Shown: positions 44,180 to 53,067 of the stretch, piece by piece | Numbering within the stretch: the first letter of the stretch is position 1 | Layout of the letters: each line of letters starts with the position of its first letter | NCBI GenBank assembly: GCA_011523545.1 | Contig: WTGN01000032.1 | Location: 1 to 64,000, forward strand | Origin: Chloroflexota bacterium | GTDB lineage: Bacteria; Chloroflexota; Anaerolineae; Aggregatilineales; Phototrophicaceae | Direction: 5' to 3' | DNA length: 64,000 bases | The notes under the pieces: model-generated | Database searches by the model: none | What the model was told of the DNA's origin: nothing | The model's input: the letters and a program-made list of their open reading frames with translations, nothing else | Translations under genes and position numbers: made by a program

Positions 44180-45370
44180 ATGGTTGCGGTGAATCCAGAC
44201 ATTCTCATTTGGGCGCGCGAAACTGCTGCTCTTGACTTAGAGGAAGCAGCTCGCAGACTCGGCTTTCGAGATTCCAAACGGCTCACAGCCGCTGAAAAGC
44301 TTGCAAACCTGGAGGGAGGTGTGGAGCATCCCTCTACGTCGCAGCTTGCACGAATGTCGCAAGCTTATTACCAGCCTCCGGTAGTCTTTTACCTGAAGCA
44401 GCCGCCCAAATTGGGAGATAGAGGAGAGGACTTCCGACCTATTCGCCAGCAGGCGGCCAATCGTAAAGGAAACGCGCATCTCAATTTTCTGATGCGCGAC
44501 ACAAAGGTATCTCAGTCGATACTGCGAGACCTTCTTGAAGAAAGCCGAACTGCTCGGCTTGCATTTGTGAATTCTTCAGCCATGTCGATGGGTGTTGAGG
44601 CAGTGGCACTGAACATAATCGAGACTTTGGGCTTCCAAGTAGAAGAATATCGCGCTGCAAGAGACTTTAGAAATGCATTCTCGTATCTCCGCAAACAGAT
44701 TGAACAGGTAGGCATATTCCTGCTGCTACTCAGCGATCTCGGAAGCCATCATACGACGATTCCGGCCGATGTATTCCGAAGTTTCGCTTTTGCCGACGAC
44801 CTTGCGCCTTACATCGTCATCAATCGGCAAGACGCTGTCGCTGGCTGGAGTTTCACTGCCCTGCACGAAGTTGCGCATCTCTGGCTGGGAAAAAGCGGAG
44901 TATCTGGCGAATGGAGCGAAGACGAAACTGAGCGATTTTGCAGTCAAGTCGCAGGCACGATTCTGTTTCGTCCGTTCGATCGCGCAAAGCTTGCTCGTAA
45001 ACTGAACGGTGGAAACCAATGCGTCGTGGATGAGTTCGGAACGGCCGCCCGCGAGACGAATGTAAGTCGCGCCATTCTTGCATATCTCCTTATGCTCGAC
45101 AAGAAAATCAGTCAGGCGTACTGGGAAACCCTTCAAGGACACTTTGAAGAAGACAGCAATCATCGTGCAGATACTAAACGCAAAAGACAGAGACCTGAAT
45201 TCGGAGGGGCAAACTACTATACGATACGGCGCTACCTTCTCGGAGACCGCCTCATAGACTTGACCCGATATTACGTGGACACAGGACAATTATCCGCAAC
45301 AAGAGCCGGCGTCGTTCTGGGCGTGGCGCCTACCAAAGTCCATGCACTGCTGTTTCCTGACCGAATTTGA
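44180..45370 (+). CDS. XRE-HTH/ImmA-IrrE metallopeptidase (antitoxin-like)
   Basis: This 396-residue protein has an N-terminal XRE-like helix-turn-helix (about 8-60: LDLEEAARRLGF...LANLEGG...TSQLARMSQAYYQ) and a C-terminal ImmA/IrrE peptidase domain. The domain has HEVAH at residues 229-233 (ALHEVAHLWLG) and the downstream acidic ETERFCSQVAG helix supplying the third ligand. Such proteins act as proteolysable repressors or antitoxins. The gene overlaps the next one by four bases. The composition is far more AT-rich than the surroundings, a sign of transfer. Confidence 0.92.
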   Translation: MVAVNPDILIWARETAALDLEEAARRLGFRDSKRLTAAEKLANLEGGVEHPSTSQLARMSQAYYQPPVVFYLKQPPKLGDRGEDFRPIRQQAANRKGNAHLNFLMRDTKVSQSILRDLLEESRTARLAFVNSSAMSMGVEAVALNIIETLGFQVEEYRAARDFRNAFSYLRKQIEQVGIFLLLLSDLGSHHTTIPADVFRSFAFADDLAPYIVINRQDAVAGWSFTALHEVAHLWLGKSGVSGEWSEDETERFCSQVAGTILFRPFDRAKLARKLNGGNQCVVDEFGTAARETNVSRAILAYLLMLDKKISQAYWETLQGHFEEDSNHRADTKRKRQRPEFGGANYYTIRRYLLGDRLIDLTRYYVDTGQLSATRAGVVLGVAPTKVHALLFPDRI

Positions 45371-45942
45371 GGCTCACACCTTTGCTCTATCTTCTGGATA
45401 CCAGCGTTTTGATCGACGCAAAGAACAAATACTATCCTTTAGAACGCATACCACAGTTTTGGAATTGGCTTGTTCATCAATCTCGGGCGGGCAATGTAAA
45501 GTTGCCACCACAAGTGATTGGAGAAATCTTGGGACCCGATAACTCTGACGAAGAGCCTGTAGACGTTTTAGCGGAATGGGTAAAATCCAACCGGACCACA
45601 TTGGAGTGGACTGACGAACTTTCTCTAGAATCACTGACTCGTACGTACAGCCAAGGTTATGAGAGCGTACCCGAAGATCTCACAACTGTGGACCCGCTTT
45701 CTGAACCCGCAGACCCTTTTCTTATCGCTTATGCACTTGAAAGCCCTGAGAACCGTCGAGTCGTAACTATGGAAAATCTACAATCTGTTGGAATGACATT
45801 GCCCAAACCCGCAAACCGTAGAATCCCACTTGTATGCGGTTTACTTGGAGTAGAATGCATCGACACATTCGCGCTTATTCGCCAGCTTGACTTTCGTATC
45901 CCTCTGTCGCCCAATCTTAGTGACACGAGCGCGACGTCTTAA
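45367..45942 (+). CDS. DUF4411/PIN-like toxin partner
   Basis: This 191-residue protein starts at TTG within the stop of the peptidase gene (TTGA overlap). The opening YLLDTSVLIDAKNKYYP has the PIN-domain Asp. ADPFLIAYALESPENRRVVTMEN supplies the second acidic strand, as in DUF4411 proteins. The family is repeatedly found after ImmA/IrrE genes and is viewed as a toxin-like RNase. Acidic PIN residues appear intact. An internal TTG at 45382 is an alternative start. It is AT-rich like its partner, so the two were probably acquired together. Confidence 0.88.
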   Translation: MRLTPLLYLLDTSVLIDAKNKYYPLERIPQFWNWLVHQSRAGNVKLPPQVIGEILGPDNSDEEPVDVLAEWVKSNRTTLEWTDELSLESLTRTYSQGYESVPEDLTTVDPLSEPADPFLIAYALESPENRRVVTMENLQSVGMTLPKPANRRIPLVCGLLGVECIDTFALIRQLDFRIPLSPNLSDTSATS

Positions 45943-45957
45943 GGACACCCAACCTCC

Positions 45958-48393
45958 ATGCCCCAACTTACCGAGCTATTCCAATCTCTCCCCTACGGAC
46001 CCGCGCCTGAAGCCGCAGACGCCGCCGACGCCTGGCTCGATGCGCGCGAGCGCAAGTTCGACCTCTTCATCAACAACGCCTGGACCGCGCCCGCCGCTGG
46101 CAACACCCTCGCCGTCTCCAACCCGGCCCGTGGCCAGCCCCTGGCCCAAGTCGCCGACGCAACCGCCCCCGACATCGACGCCGCGGTGGCCGCCGCGCGG
46201 GCCGCCTATGTATCCTGGACGGCGCTGACGCCGCATCTACGCGCGCGCCACCTTTACGCCATCGCCCGCAATATGCAGAAGCACGCTCGCCTGCTGGCTG
46301 TCGTCGAAAGCCTCGACAACGGCAAGCCGATACGCGAGTCGCGCGATATTGATGTGCCGCTGGCCGCCCGCCACTTCTATTATCACGCCGGCTGGGCGCA
46401 GCTGATGGATAGCGAATTGCGCGATTATCAGTCTCTGGGCGTCGTCGGGCAGGTGATCCCCTGGAATTTCCCGCTCTTGATGCTGGCTTGGAAGATCGCA
46501 CCGGCGCTGGCGACCGGCAATACCGTGGTCATCAAACCGGCGCCCTACACGCCCTTGAGCGCCCTGCTCTTCGCCGAGATCATCGCCGAAGCCGGCATTC
46601 CGCCGGGCGTTGTCAATATTGTGACCGGCGGCGACGAGGCGGGCGCGGCGCTGGTGGCTCATCGCGACCTCGACAAGATCGCCTTCACCGGCTCGACCGC
46701 GGTCGGGCGCGTCATACGGGAAGCGACAGCGGGCACGGGCGTCAAGCTGACGCTGGAACTGGGCGGGAAGTCGCCCTTCGTCGTCTACGATGACGCCGAC
46801 CTCGATGGCGCGATTGAAGGCTTGGTCGACGCCATCTTTTTCAACCAGGGCGAGGTCTGCTGCGCCGGTTCGCGCTTGTTGGTGCAGGAGAATATCGCCG
46901 ATGCCTTCCTGGCCCGCCTCCGGGATCGCATGGCGCGCTTGCGGCTTGGCGACGCGCTGGACAAGTGCATTGATATCGGCTCGGTCATCGACCCCGTCCA
47001 ATACGAAGCGATCGACCGCTGGGTGCAGCGCGGGATCAGCGAAGGCGCGGATGTATACCAGCCCGAGATTGATCTTCCTCCTTTCTTGGATGGCGGCTGC
47101 TTCTATCCGCCGACGCTTTTGAGCAATCTGGAGGCGTCGGCCGCGGTCGCCCAGCAAGAGATATTCGGTCCCGTGCTGGTGGCGATGAGCTTCCGAACGC
47201 CAAGCGAAGCGGTTGAATTGGCGAACAATTCGCGCTACGGCCTGGCGGCTTCCATCTGGAGCGAGAACATCAGCCTTGCGCTGGAGACGGCGCGGCAGAT
47301 CAAGGCGGGCAGCATCTGGATCAACAGCACCAATCTGTTCGATGCCGCGGCCGGCTTCGGCGGTTACCGTGAGAGCGGCTACGGGCGTGAAGGCGGCAAA
47401 GAGGGGCTCTTCGCTTATTTGCGCCCCCGCTGGCATTCCAGAGCGCGGCCCGATTTGGGCGAGCCACGCGCAGATTGGGGCGCGCATACGCCACCAGCTC
47501 CGGCCGCCTTGCCTCTCCCTGATTCGTCGGCGGAACCCAGGGGGGATTCGCTGGACCGCACGGCGAAACTATACATCGGCGGAAAGCAAGCGCGGCCGGA
47601 CGGCAATTACACCCGTCCCGTGCTGTCGCCGGCGGGCCTGATGGTCGGCCAAGTCGGCGATGGCAACCGCAAGGATGTGCGCAATGCGGTGGAGGCGGCG
47701 CGCAAGGCCAAGAACTGGGCTTATTATTCGCCGCACAATCGGGCGCAGATCCTCTTCTACATCGCGGAAAATCTGTCGGCGCGGGCGGAAGAATTCGCCG
47801 GGCGCATCGCCCGCATGAGCGGGGCGCCGCTTGAAGGGGCGCGGGCGGAAGTCGCTGCGTCAATCGAACGGCTCTTTCACTGGGCGGCAATGGCCGACAA
47901 ATCCGGCGGGGTCCTGCAGGAGACGACCCTGCGCGGGCTGGTGGCCGCTGTTCATGAGCCGGTCGGCGTTATCGGCATCGCCTGCCCCGATGAGGCGCCG
48001 CTGCTGGGATTTCTGTCCTTGATCGCGCCAGCCATCTCGCGCGGCAACACCGTCGTCTGCATCCCGTCGCCGCCCTTCCCGCTCAGCGCCACTGATCTGT
48101 ACCAGGTCTTCGATACATCGGACCTGCCGGCGGGCGTCGTAAACATCATCACCGGCGAGCGCGATCATTTGGTGAAGACGATGGTCGAGCATGACGATGT
48201 TGACAGCGTCTGGTATTTCGGTGATGCCGAAGGGAGCCGCCAGGTCGAAGCGCGCTCGATTCACAATCTCAAGCGCACCTGGGTAAATTATGGCATCGCA
48301 CGAGATTGGGGCGATCCCGCGCGGGGCGCCGGCGCCGAGTTCCTCCGTGAGGCGATACAGGTCAAGAATATCTGGACGCCGACGGGCGCTTAA
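45958..48393 (+). CDS. Aldehyde dehydrogenase, ALDH16-type double-domain
   Basis: This 811-residue protein carries two ALDH modules. The first (about 30-500) has the catalytic pair Glu267 (LELGGKSP) and Cys301 (NQGEVCCAGSR) and NAD-site VGQVIPWNFPLLML. The second (about 525-811) has the nucleotide-binding half (IGIACPDEAPLLGF) but no catalytic Cys, as expected for the ALDH16 family, which is about 800 residues. The second module is thought to act structurally. It oxidises an unidentified aldehyde with NAD+. The stop overlaps that of the convergent hydrolase gene. The upstream toxin-like gene is only 15 bp away but unlike it in composition. Confidence 0.94.
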   Translation: MPQLTELFQSLPYGPAPEAADAADAWLDARERKFDLFINNAWTAPAAGNTLAVSNPARGQPLAQVADATAPDIDAAVAAARAAYVSWTALTPHLRARHLYAIARNMQKHARLLAVVESLDNGKPIRESRDIDVPLAARHFYYHAGWAQLMDSELRDYQSLGVVGQVIPWNFPLLMLAWKIAPALATGNTVVIKPAPYTPLSALLFAEIIAEAGIPPGVVNIVTGGDEAGAALVAHRDLDKIAFTGSTAVGRVIREATAGTGVKLTLELGGKSPFVVYDDADLDGAIEGLVDAIFFNQGEVCCAGSRLLVQENIADAFLARLRDRMARLRLGDALDKCIDIGSVIDPVQYEAIDRWVQRGISEGADVYQPEIDLPPFLDGGCFYPPTLLSNLEASAAVAQQEIFGPVLVAMSFRTPSEAVELANNSRYGLAASIWSENISLALETARQIKAGSIWINSTNLFDAAAGFGGYRESGYGREGGKEGLFAYLRPRWHSRARPDLGEPRADWGAHTPPAPAALPLPDSSAEPRGDSLDRTAKLYIGGKQARPDGNYTRPVLSPAGLMVGQVGDGNRKDVRNAVEAARKAKNWAYYSPHNRAQILFYIAENLSARAEEFAGRIARMSGAPLEGARAEVAASIERLFHWAAMADKSGGVLQETTLRGLVAAVHEPVGVIGIACPDEAPLLGFLSLIAPAISRGNTVVCIPSPPFPLSATDLYQVFDTSDLPAGVVNIITGERDHLVKTMVEHDDVDSVWYFGDAEGSRQVEARSIHNLKRTWVNYGIARDWGDPARGAGAEFLREAIQVKNIWTPTGA

Positions 48394-49619
48394 GCGAATG
48401 CCGTCGTCAGCTCCAGCAGCGTATGCAGCATCAAATTGGCGCCTTTGACGCAGTCGCCGTCGGTCGTCAATTCATTGGGATTATGGCTGATGCCCTTGAC
48501 AGAGGGCACGAAGTACATGGCAGCGGGCGCGATGGCCGCCATGTTCTGGGTGTCGTGCCCGGCGAAGCTGAGCATGCGTTCGTGCGACAGGCCCAAGTTG
48601 TCGGCAGCGCGCTCGATCGCGCCCATCACAGACTCGTTCATGCGCGCCGGAATCACGGGCGGCGTCGCCTGCTGTGACACGCTGAGGTCAAACTCGGCGG
48701 CGCATTCCTCAAGCAAACGAAGCAGATCGACCTCCATCGCGTCCATCTCAGCATCGGAGCCATGCCGGAATTCCAGCGCGCAAGCCACTTCGGCCGGCAC
48801 GATGTTGAATGCGCCCGGCGCCGCCTGGATCATGCCAACATTGCAGACGCCCGGGCTGTAGTTGTCCATCACATGCCGCCGAGCGCGCAAGACAAAACTG
48901 GCCGCGCCCCATAGCGCGTCTCGCCGCTGATTCATGGGCATGGTTCCGGCATGGGCCGCTTCGCCGCGGAAGGTCACATGCAGCGAGCGTATGCCAACGA
49001 TGGCGTCCACGACGCCGATGTCGAGGCCGGCGGATTCCAACCGCGTGCCCTGCTCGATATGCAATTCGACCCAGGCCAGCACATCGTCCCGCGTCGCCGT
49101 CAACATCGACTCGCGCGTGATGCCCGCGGCTGCAAAGCGGCGCGATAATTCGGCGGCATCCACCCGGCTCCGTCCATAGTCGGCCATGCTCAGGCGGCCG
49201 GCAACCGCTTTGCTGCCCATCAAGCCCATGATGGCGCTCTCTTCGTCGGTGAAGTTGAGCGCCTCCAGCGTCAGCGCCGGTACGATGTCATGGTCCTTCA
49301 GCGTGCGCAGGGCTTCCAGCGCGACCAGCACGCCAAGCGAACCGTCGTAACGCCCGCCGTTGGGCACGCTGTCCAGATGCGATCCAGCCAGGATGCGCTT
49401 TGCGCCGGGCGGGTCGCTATGCAGGATGGCGGATTGATTGCCGGCGCCATCTTGCGCGTAGGCGAGCCCGGCCTCGGCAACTTTGCGCTGGAACCAGCGC
49501 CGCGCTTCCAAATCGACCGCGGTCAAAGCGGGGCGGGAGACGCCGCCATCAGCCGTCGCGCCGATCCGCGCCAGTTCCTCAATGTCGCTCAGCAAGCGTG
49601 TTTCGTTTATTTTAAGCAT
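48390..49619 (-). CDS. Zn-dependent hydantoinase/carbamoylase family amidohydrolase (M20)
   Basis: This 409-residue enzyme is of the allantoate amidohydrolase/N-carbamoyl-amino-acid hydrolase type. Metal-site landmarks are AGSHLDSVPNGGRYDGSLGV, FTDEESAIMGLMGSKAVAG and the C-terminal SFAGHDTQNMA. The lid has FRGEAAHAGTMPMNQRRD. It releases a carbamoyl or related group from amino-acid derivatives. No hydantoinase or allantoinase gene is adjacent, so the exact substrate is unknown. The ATG has no strong ribosome site. A family 2 repeat pair lies upstream. Confidence 0.93.
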   Translation of the reverse strand: MLKINETRLLSDIEELARIGATADGGVSRPALTAVDLEARRWFQRKVAEAGLAYAQDGAGNQSAILHSDPPGAKRILAGSHLDSVPNGGRYDGSLGVLVALEALRTLKDHDIVPALTLEALNFTDEESAIMGLMGSKAVAGRLSMADYGRSRVDAAELSRRFAAAGITRESMLTATRDDVLAWVELHIEQGTRLESAGLDIGVVDAIVGIRSLHVTFRGEAAHAGTMPMNQRRDALWGAASFVLRARRHVMDNYSPGVCNVGMIQAAPGAFNIVPAEVACALEFRHGSDAEMDAMEVDLLRLLEECAAEFDLSVSQQATPPVIPARMNESVMGAIERAADNLGLSHERMLSFAGHDTQNMAAIAPAAMYFVPSVKGISHNPNELTTDGDCVKGANLMLHTLLELTTAFA

Positions 49620-49659
49620 TCGGCTTCGTCCTGAGTATGCAGGTAAGTGACGGAGATTC

Positions 49660-49699
49660 TACCACCGAGCGCGCCGAATTTTCACGAGGGGGCAGAGAA
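49660..49699. repeat. Family 2 repeat
   Basis: ACCACCGAGCGCGCCGAATT is followed by CACGAGGGGGCAGAGA. This is a diverged copy forming an inverted pair with 49784-49825. Confidence 0.5.
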
Positions 49700-49783
49700 A
49701 TTGCAATTCGCCGAACCGGTCTCAACATAGACCGCCGACGGATGGCCAACATTGTCGCGGCCACTTGCGAATCCATAGAAATA

Positions 49784-49825
49784 CCCTCTGTGTTCTGTGA
49801 GTTTCCTCGTTTACTCTGCGGTTAA
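49784..49825. repeat. Family 2 repeat, reverse orientation
   Basis: CCCTCTGTGTTCTGTGAG continues with CTCGTTTACTCTGCGGTTAA. It is the inverted partner of 49660-49699, about 85 bp apart. Confidence 0.5.
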
Positions 49826-49867
49826 TGTGCTGTGATGCAATTGCCCGATGCGCGGCAGGATTGCGCC

Positions 49868-49896
49868 TTATCGCGCTAAGACCAGCGCGATATAAT
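49868..49896 (+). promoter_or_regulatory. Promoter-like sequence for exonuclease III gene
   Basis: TTATCG, 17 bp and a perfect TATAAT lie 40 bp before the ATG at 49936. Confidence 0.45.
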
Positions 49897-49935
49897 GACG
49901 GACCGAGAATGTATTCAGACATAGCGGAGTACAGC

Positions 49936-50703
49936 ATGAAACTTTATTCATGGAACGTCAACGGCATCCGCGCCCTGCAGAAAAAGGGCTTCCTCGACTG
50001 GCTCCAGGCCGAGCAGCCGGATATTCTGGCGATTCAAGAAACCAAGGCCCAGCCGCAACAGCTCGACCCCGAATTGAGGCAGCCGGAGGGTTATCATAGC
50101 TGGTGGGTCAGCGCCGAGAAAAAAGGCTACAGCGGCGTCGCCTTGTTCAGCAAAACTGAGCCGAAGGATCTAAAGGACGGGCTGGGCATCAAGAAATTTG
50201 ACAGTGAGGGGCGCACCATCATCGCTGATTTCGGCGATTTTACGCTGATGAGCACCTACCTGCCCAATGGCAAAGCCAGCAAAGAGCGTTTGCGCTACAA
50301 GATGGAATACAAAGAAGCCTTCCTGGATTATGCCAACAGCCTGCGAGCCGCTGGACAGGCGGTGGCGTTCTGCGGCGACATCAACACAGCGCATAACGAA
50401 ATCGACTTGACGCATCCCAAGCCGAACGCCAAGTATTCCGGCTTCCTGCGTGAGGAACGCGACTGGATGGACAAGGTCGTTGAGCAGGGTTACATCGACA
50501 GCTACCGGCATCTGAATCCGGATAAAGAGGGCGCCTATTCCTGGTGGTCAATGCGAAGCGGCGCGCGCGCCAAGAATGTCGGCTGGCGCATCGATTACTT
50601 CTTCATTTCGCCCGACCTGCTGGACAAGATGGCGGCGGCTGAGATTCACGCCGATGTGATGGGTAGCGATCACTGCCCGATCAGCTTGACGCTGGACCTG
50701 TGA
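49936..50703 (+). CDS. xthA: Exodeoxyribonuclease III / AP endonuclease
   Basis: This 255-residue repair nuclease cleaves at abasic sites and removes 3' blocks. It has the N-terminal LYSWNVNGIRAL, ILAIQETKAQ (metal Glu), GDINTAHNEIDL (catalytic Asp and Asn) and the C-terminal WRIDYFFIS and GSDHCPISLTLDL (catalytic His). I place the start at this ATG, where the protein becomes family-like. The 37 residues of the longer frame from 49825 overlap a promoter and a repeat. The order and length fit ExoA/XthA. Confidence 0.96.
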   Translation: MKLYSWNVNGIRALQKKGFLDWLQAEQPDILAIQETKAQPQQLDPELRQPEGYHSWWVSAEKKGYSGVALFSKTEPKDLKDGLGIKKFDSEGRTIIADFGDFTLMSTYLPNGKASKERLRYKMEYKEAFLDYANSLRAAGQAVAFCGDINTAHNEIDLTHPKPNAKYSGFLREERDWMDKVVEQGYIDSYRHLNPDKEGAYSWWSMRSGARAKNVGWRIDYFFISPDLLDKMAAAEIHADVMGSDHCPISLTLDL

Positions 50704-50712
50704 AGCTGAATG

Positions 50713-51432
50713 TCACCAACTCCCTATGGTCCAGCCACCATAACTGTGGACGAGCGCCATGAGCGTCACGAGCGCGCAGGCAACTACAAAAAGCACAAAT
50801 AGCCATAAGAGCATGTAATCAAGAAAGGCCTCTTTCCAGCGATACAGCACTTCATTGAGCGTTTGCAGCCGATCGTTCAGGTATACGAAAAGTGTGTAGG
50901 GATCGTTGACGTCTTCCAGGCGCAAAGGTTGCTGCTGATTGCGCGCGCCATCGTCTCGATAGGCGAGCATCGAGCGCGAACGCCGCGCCCGTCCAGCCGA
51001 AGCGCGCCCATACGAGCCTGGCGATGAATTGTGGCGCCTGGCGGAGCGCGCACCCGCCGCCTTCTCGGGCGTCGTTTGCCTTTGCGGACTTAGATACAGG
51101 CTGCGGTGACTATGGATCGCTAATGCCGAACGCCGCAGTTCCGCCAGTTGATGGGAATCCAGGCTGAGCCATTCATCGCTCAAGCGCGCATGGTGCGCTT
51201 CGAACAGTTGCTCTTCGCTCGCCGCCAGGTCATCCGTTTCCAAAAGGGAAATCAGTTCGAGCCCATAAACTCCTGTGACTTCGGCGCGCAGCGCGTCCAC
51301 GTAGGTGGCAGGGTGATCCGTGCTGTCGATCCGATAAACATCGCGATCGATATCGCGCAGCACGCAGATATAGGCGGCCCGTGCGCCCAGCCTGGGCAGC
51401 GAGCTATATACTTTCGGCGGCAGACTATTCAA
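50713..51432 (-). CDS. T5orf172/GIY-YIG-like membrane protein, paralogue A
   Basis: The 239-residue protein has an N-terminal domain (about 1-110) with the pattern Y-I-C-V-L-R-D-I-D-x-D-x-Y-R-I-D-S-T and later a Glu/His helix SEEQLFEAHHARLSDEWLSL. This is the strand/helix order of T5orf172/GIY-YIG proteins. A variable basic linker follows. A C-terminal hydrophobic helix (about 205-230) is preceded by EVLYRWKEAFLD. The usual GIY-YIG Arg after the second Tyr motif is not present, so nuclease activity is doubtful. It is one of four paralogues in a row on this strand. Confidence 0.85.
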   Translation of the reverse strand: MNSLPPKVYSSLPRLGARAAYICVLRDIDRDVYRIDSTDHPATYVDALRAEVTGVYGLELISLLETDDLAASEEQLFEAHHARLSDEWLSLDSHQLAELRRSALAIHSHRSLYLSPQRQTTPEKAAGARSARRHNSSPGSYGRASAGRARRSRSMLAYRDDGARNQQQPLRLEDVNDPYTLFVYLNDRLQTLNEVLYRWKEAFLDYMLLWLFVLFVVACALVTLMALVHSYGGWTIGSW

Positions 51433-51609
51433 GCTGATTCACCGGCGGATACGCTGGATGCAAGGCAATCTATACGGGCATTATAGCGCGAAACTGTCTC
51501 AGCGCTCAGTGATGAAACTGAGTTGCTGCCTTCAGTTTGAACTGTGAAGCTTAACTGCAGCGGGCGCAGCGAGCGCAGAGGGAAGGTTTGGCCTGGCGTA
51601 TGTATGCAA

Positions 51610-52920
51610 TCACTCCGCCTGTTCGGCTAGCTCGCTGTGGATATAGGCGCTGCCGTCTTCCAAATTAATCTCGTACCAGATATCGATCCCGTAGACCGTT
51701 TCGCCGCTGACCGCGCCCAGCACCTCGAATTCAGTCCCGGGCGCGAATTTCGCCAGGATGTCACAGGTCGTTCGCGGGCAGGCGCGGACATGAGCATTCT
51801 TATTGCCTGCGGTATCGACGACATAGCGGGGCGCGGCGCTGTCCGTGGCGGTCGGCGGCGGATCGGTCGCGGTGGCAGTCGGCGGGATCGAAGTCGCCGT
51901 TGGCGGCGCTTCGGTGGCGGTTGGCGGGATCGAAGTCGCCGTTGGCGGCGCGTCGGTGGCGGTCGGCGGAATCGAAGTCGCTGTTGGCGCGGGCAAGGTC
52001 TGGTCGGAGACCTGCGCAATTCGAGAATAGACGCCATCCCGCTGGGCGCGCAGGCGGAATATCACGCGGTCGCCCGGCGACAAGCCGGCCAACTTGGCTG
52101 AGAATCTATCGACGGTCTGCCAGGCCGAAAAGCCGCTGTCGTTGACGCTGAAGCGGTATTGGTAGCTTTCGGCCTGCGGCATTTTGTACCAGTTGAAGCG
52201 AAGCGATGTCTCGGTTCTCTCGGCCAGGAAGATCTCCGGCTGCGCCAGCCTTATCCGCATCGCTGGCGTCGCCGACGGAAGCGCATTGCTCACTGGTTTT
52301 GTCGTCGGCTGGGCAACGGCGCGCGAAGACGCTCCCGGCGTCGATGGCGTCAGAATGGCGTTTATGGCGCTTTGAATATCAATGGAACGCTCGCCAGCAA
52401 CGGCCGCTGCAAGGACAACCAGCGCCAGCAATGCCACCCAGCGCATGACAGGCGGCCGCCGACGCCCGGCTGGCCGGCGCACACTTGGCGCGGCTGCTTG
52501 CGGCTCGGCGCCGACCAGCTGCATGTCCTCCAAAAGGGAGTCGGCCTCTTTTTCGTTCCGCGCCAGGTCGCGCAGGGAAACCGAGTCGCCCTGCCCCGCC
52601 CGTTGTGCTTGTTCCGGGGGAAATTGCCGCAGATCAAACCATTCGCCAATTGGCAGGCCGGGCGCGAGTTCATCGTGCAAATCCCGCTCGGCGGCGGCGG
52701 CGTTTTCGGCTTGCCAGATTCGTATGACGCGGGTTTCGAAGGGGAAATCGGCGCCGCGCCGAATCATACGCCGGCCCAGTTCTTGATGCCGGGCGATGGT
52801 GTAGCGGTTGCCATAGGCGACATCCTGAACGAGGATGACGTAACCGGCGGGCGGCGCAAGCCATGGCAAGCGCGAGACGCGGTTCACCGCAATCTGCTGT
52901 ACACCGGGCCTTTTCCGCAA
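51610..52920 (-). CDS. T5orf172-like domain fused to TM, FN3 and SH3b domains, paralogue B
   Basis: This is the largest of the four paralogues, 436 residues from the TTG at 52920. It has an N-terminal T5orf172-like domain (GYVILVQDV...NRYTIARHQELGRR...AERDLHDELAPGLPIGEWFDL) and a transmembrane helix (MRWVALLALVVLAAAV). An FN3-like domain (TSLRFNWYKMPQAESYQYRF) follows, then a PPTAT/SIPPTAT linker and a C-terminal SH3b domain (AHVRACPRTTCDILAKF). The start follows a strong GGAGG box. An alternative at 53031 would add 37 residues that look untranslated. The layout places the nuclease-like domain inside the cell and SH3b outside. Confidence 0.85.
   Translation of the reverse strand: MRKRPGVQQIAVNRVSRLPWLAPPAGYVILVQDVAYGNRYTIARHQELGRRMIRRGADFPFETRVIRIWQAENAAAAERDLHDELAPGLPIGEWFDLRQFPPEQAQRAGQGDSVSLRDLARNEKEADSLLEDMQLVGAEPQAAAPSVRRPAGRRRPPVMRWVALLALVVLAAAVAGERSIDIQSAINAILTPSTPGASSRAVAQPTTKPVSNALPSATPAMRIRLAQPEIFLAERTETSLRFNWYKMPQAESYQYRFSVNDSGFSAWQTVDRFSAKLAGLSPGDRVIFRLRAQRDGVYSRIAQVSDQTLPAPTATSIPPTATDAPPTATSIPPTATEAPPTATSIPPTATATDPPPTATDSAAPRYVVDTAGNKNAHVRACPRTTCDILAKFAPGTEFEVLGAVSGETVYGIDIWYEINLEDGSAYIHSELAEQAE
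51858..51990 (-). repeat. In-gene repeat encoding PPTAT linker
   Basis: About three units of a 42-bp DNA repeat encode PPTATSIPPTAT(D/E)A in paralogue B. This is a Thr/Pro-rich surface linker, not a CRISPR. Confidence 0.8.
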
Positions 52921-53067
52921 GCGCTCCTCCCCCGCTGTCCATAGTCGCGCGGTTGGATTGTAACACGGTGGCCCGCGCGCTGGCTTATGATTGGCCTGCG
53001 CTCGCGGCCCCGCCACGATGCCGGCAGCCAAGCCAGGTCAACCGCGTGAAAGATTGGCTCGTTAGGC

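Noticed and set aside
46237-47487. Minus-strand frame of 416 codons opposite ALDH16
   Set aside because: Antisense shadow; no domain recognised, and the plus strand carries catalytic motifs.
51858-51990. Intergenic-looking GC-rich repeats as a possible CRISPR or VNTR
   Set aside because: They lie in frame inside a gene and encode the PPTAT linker.
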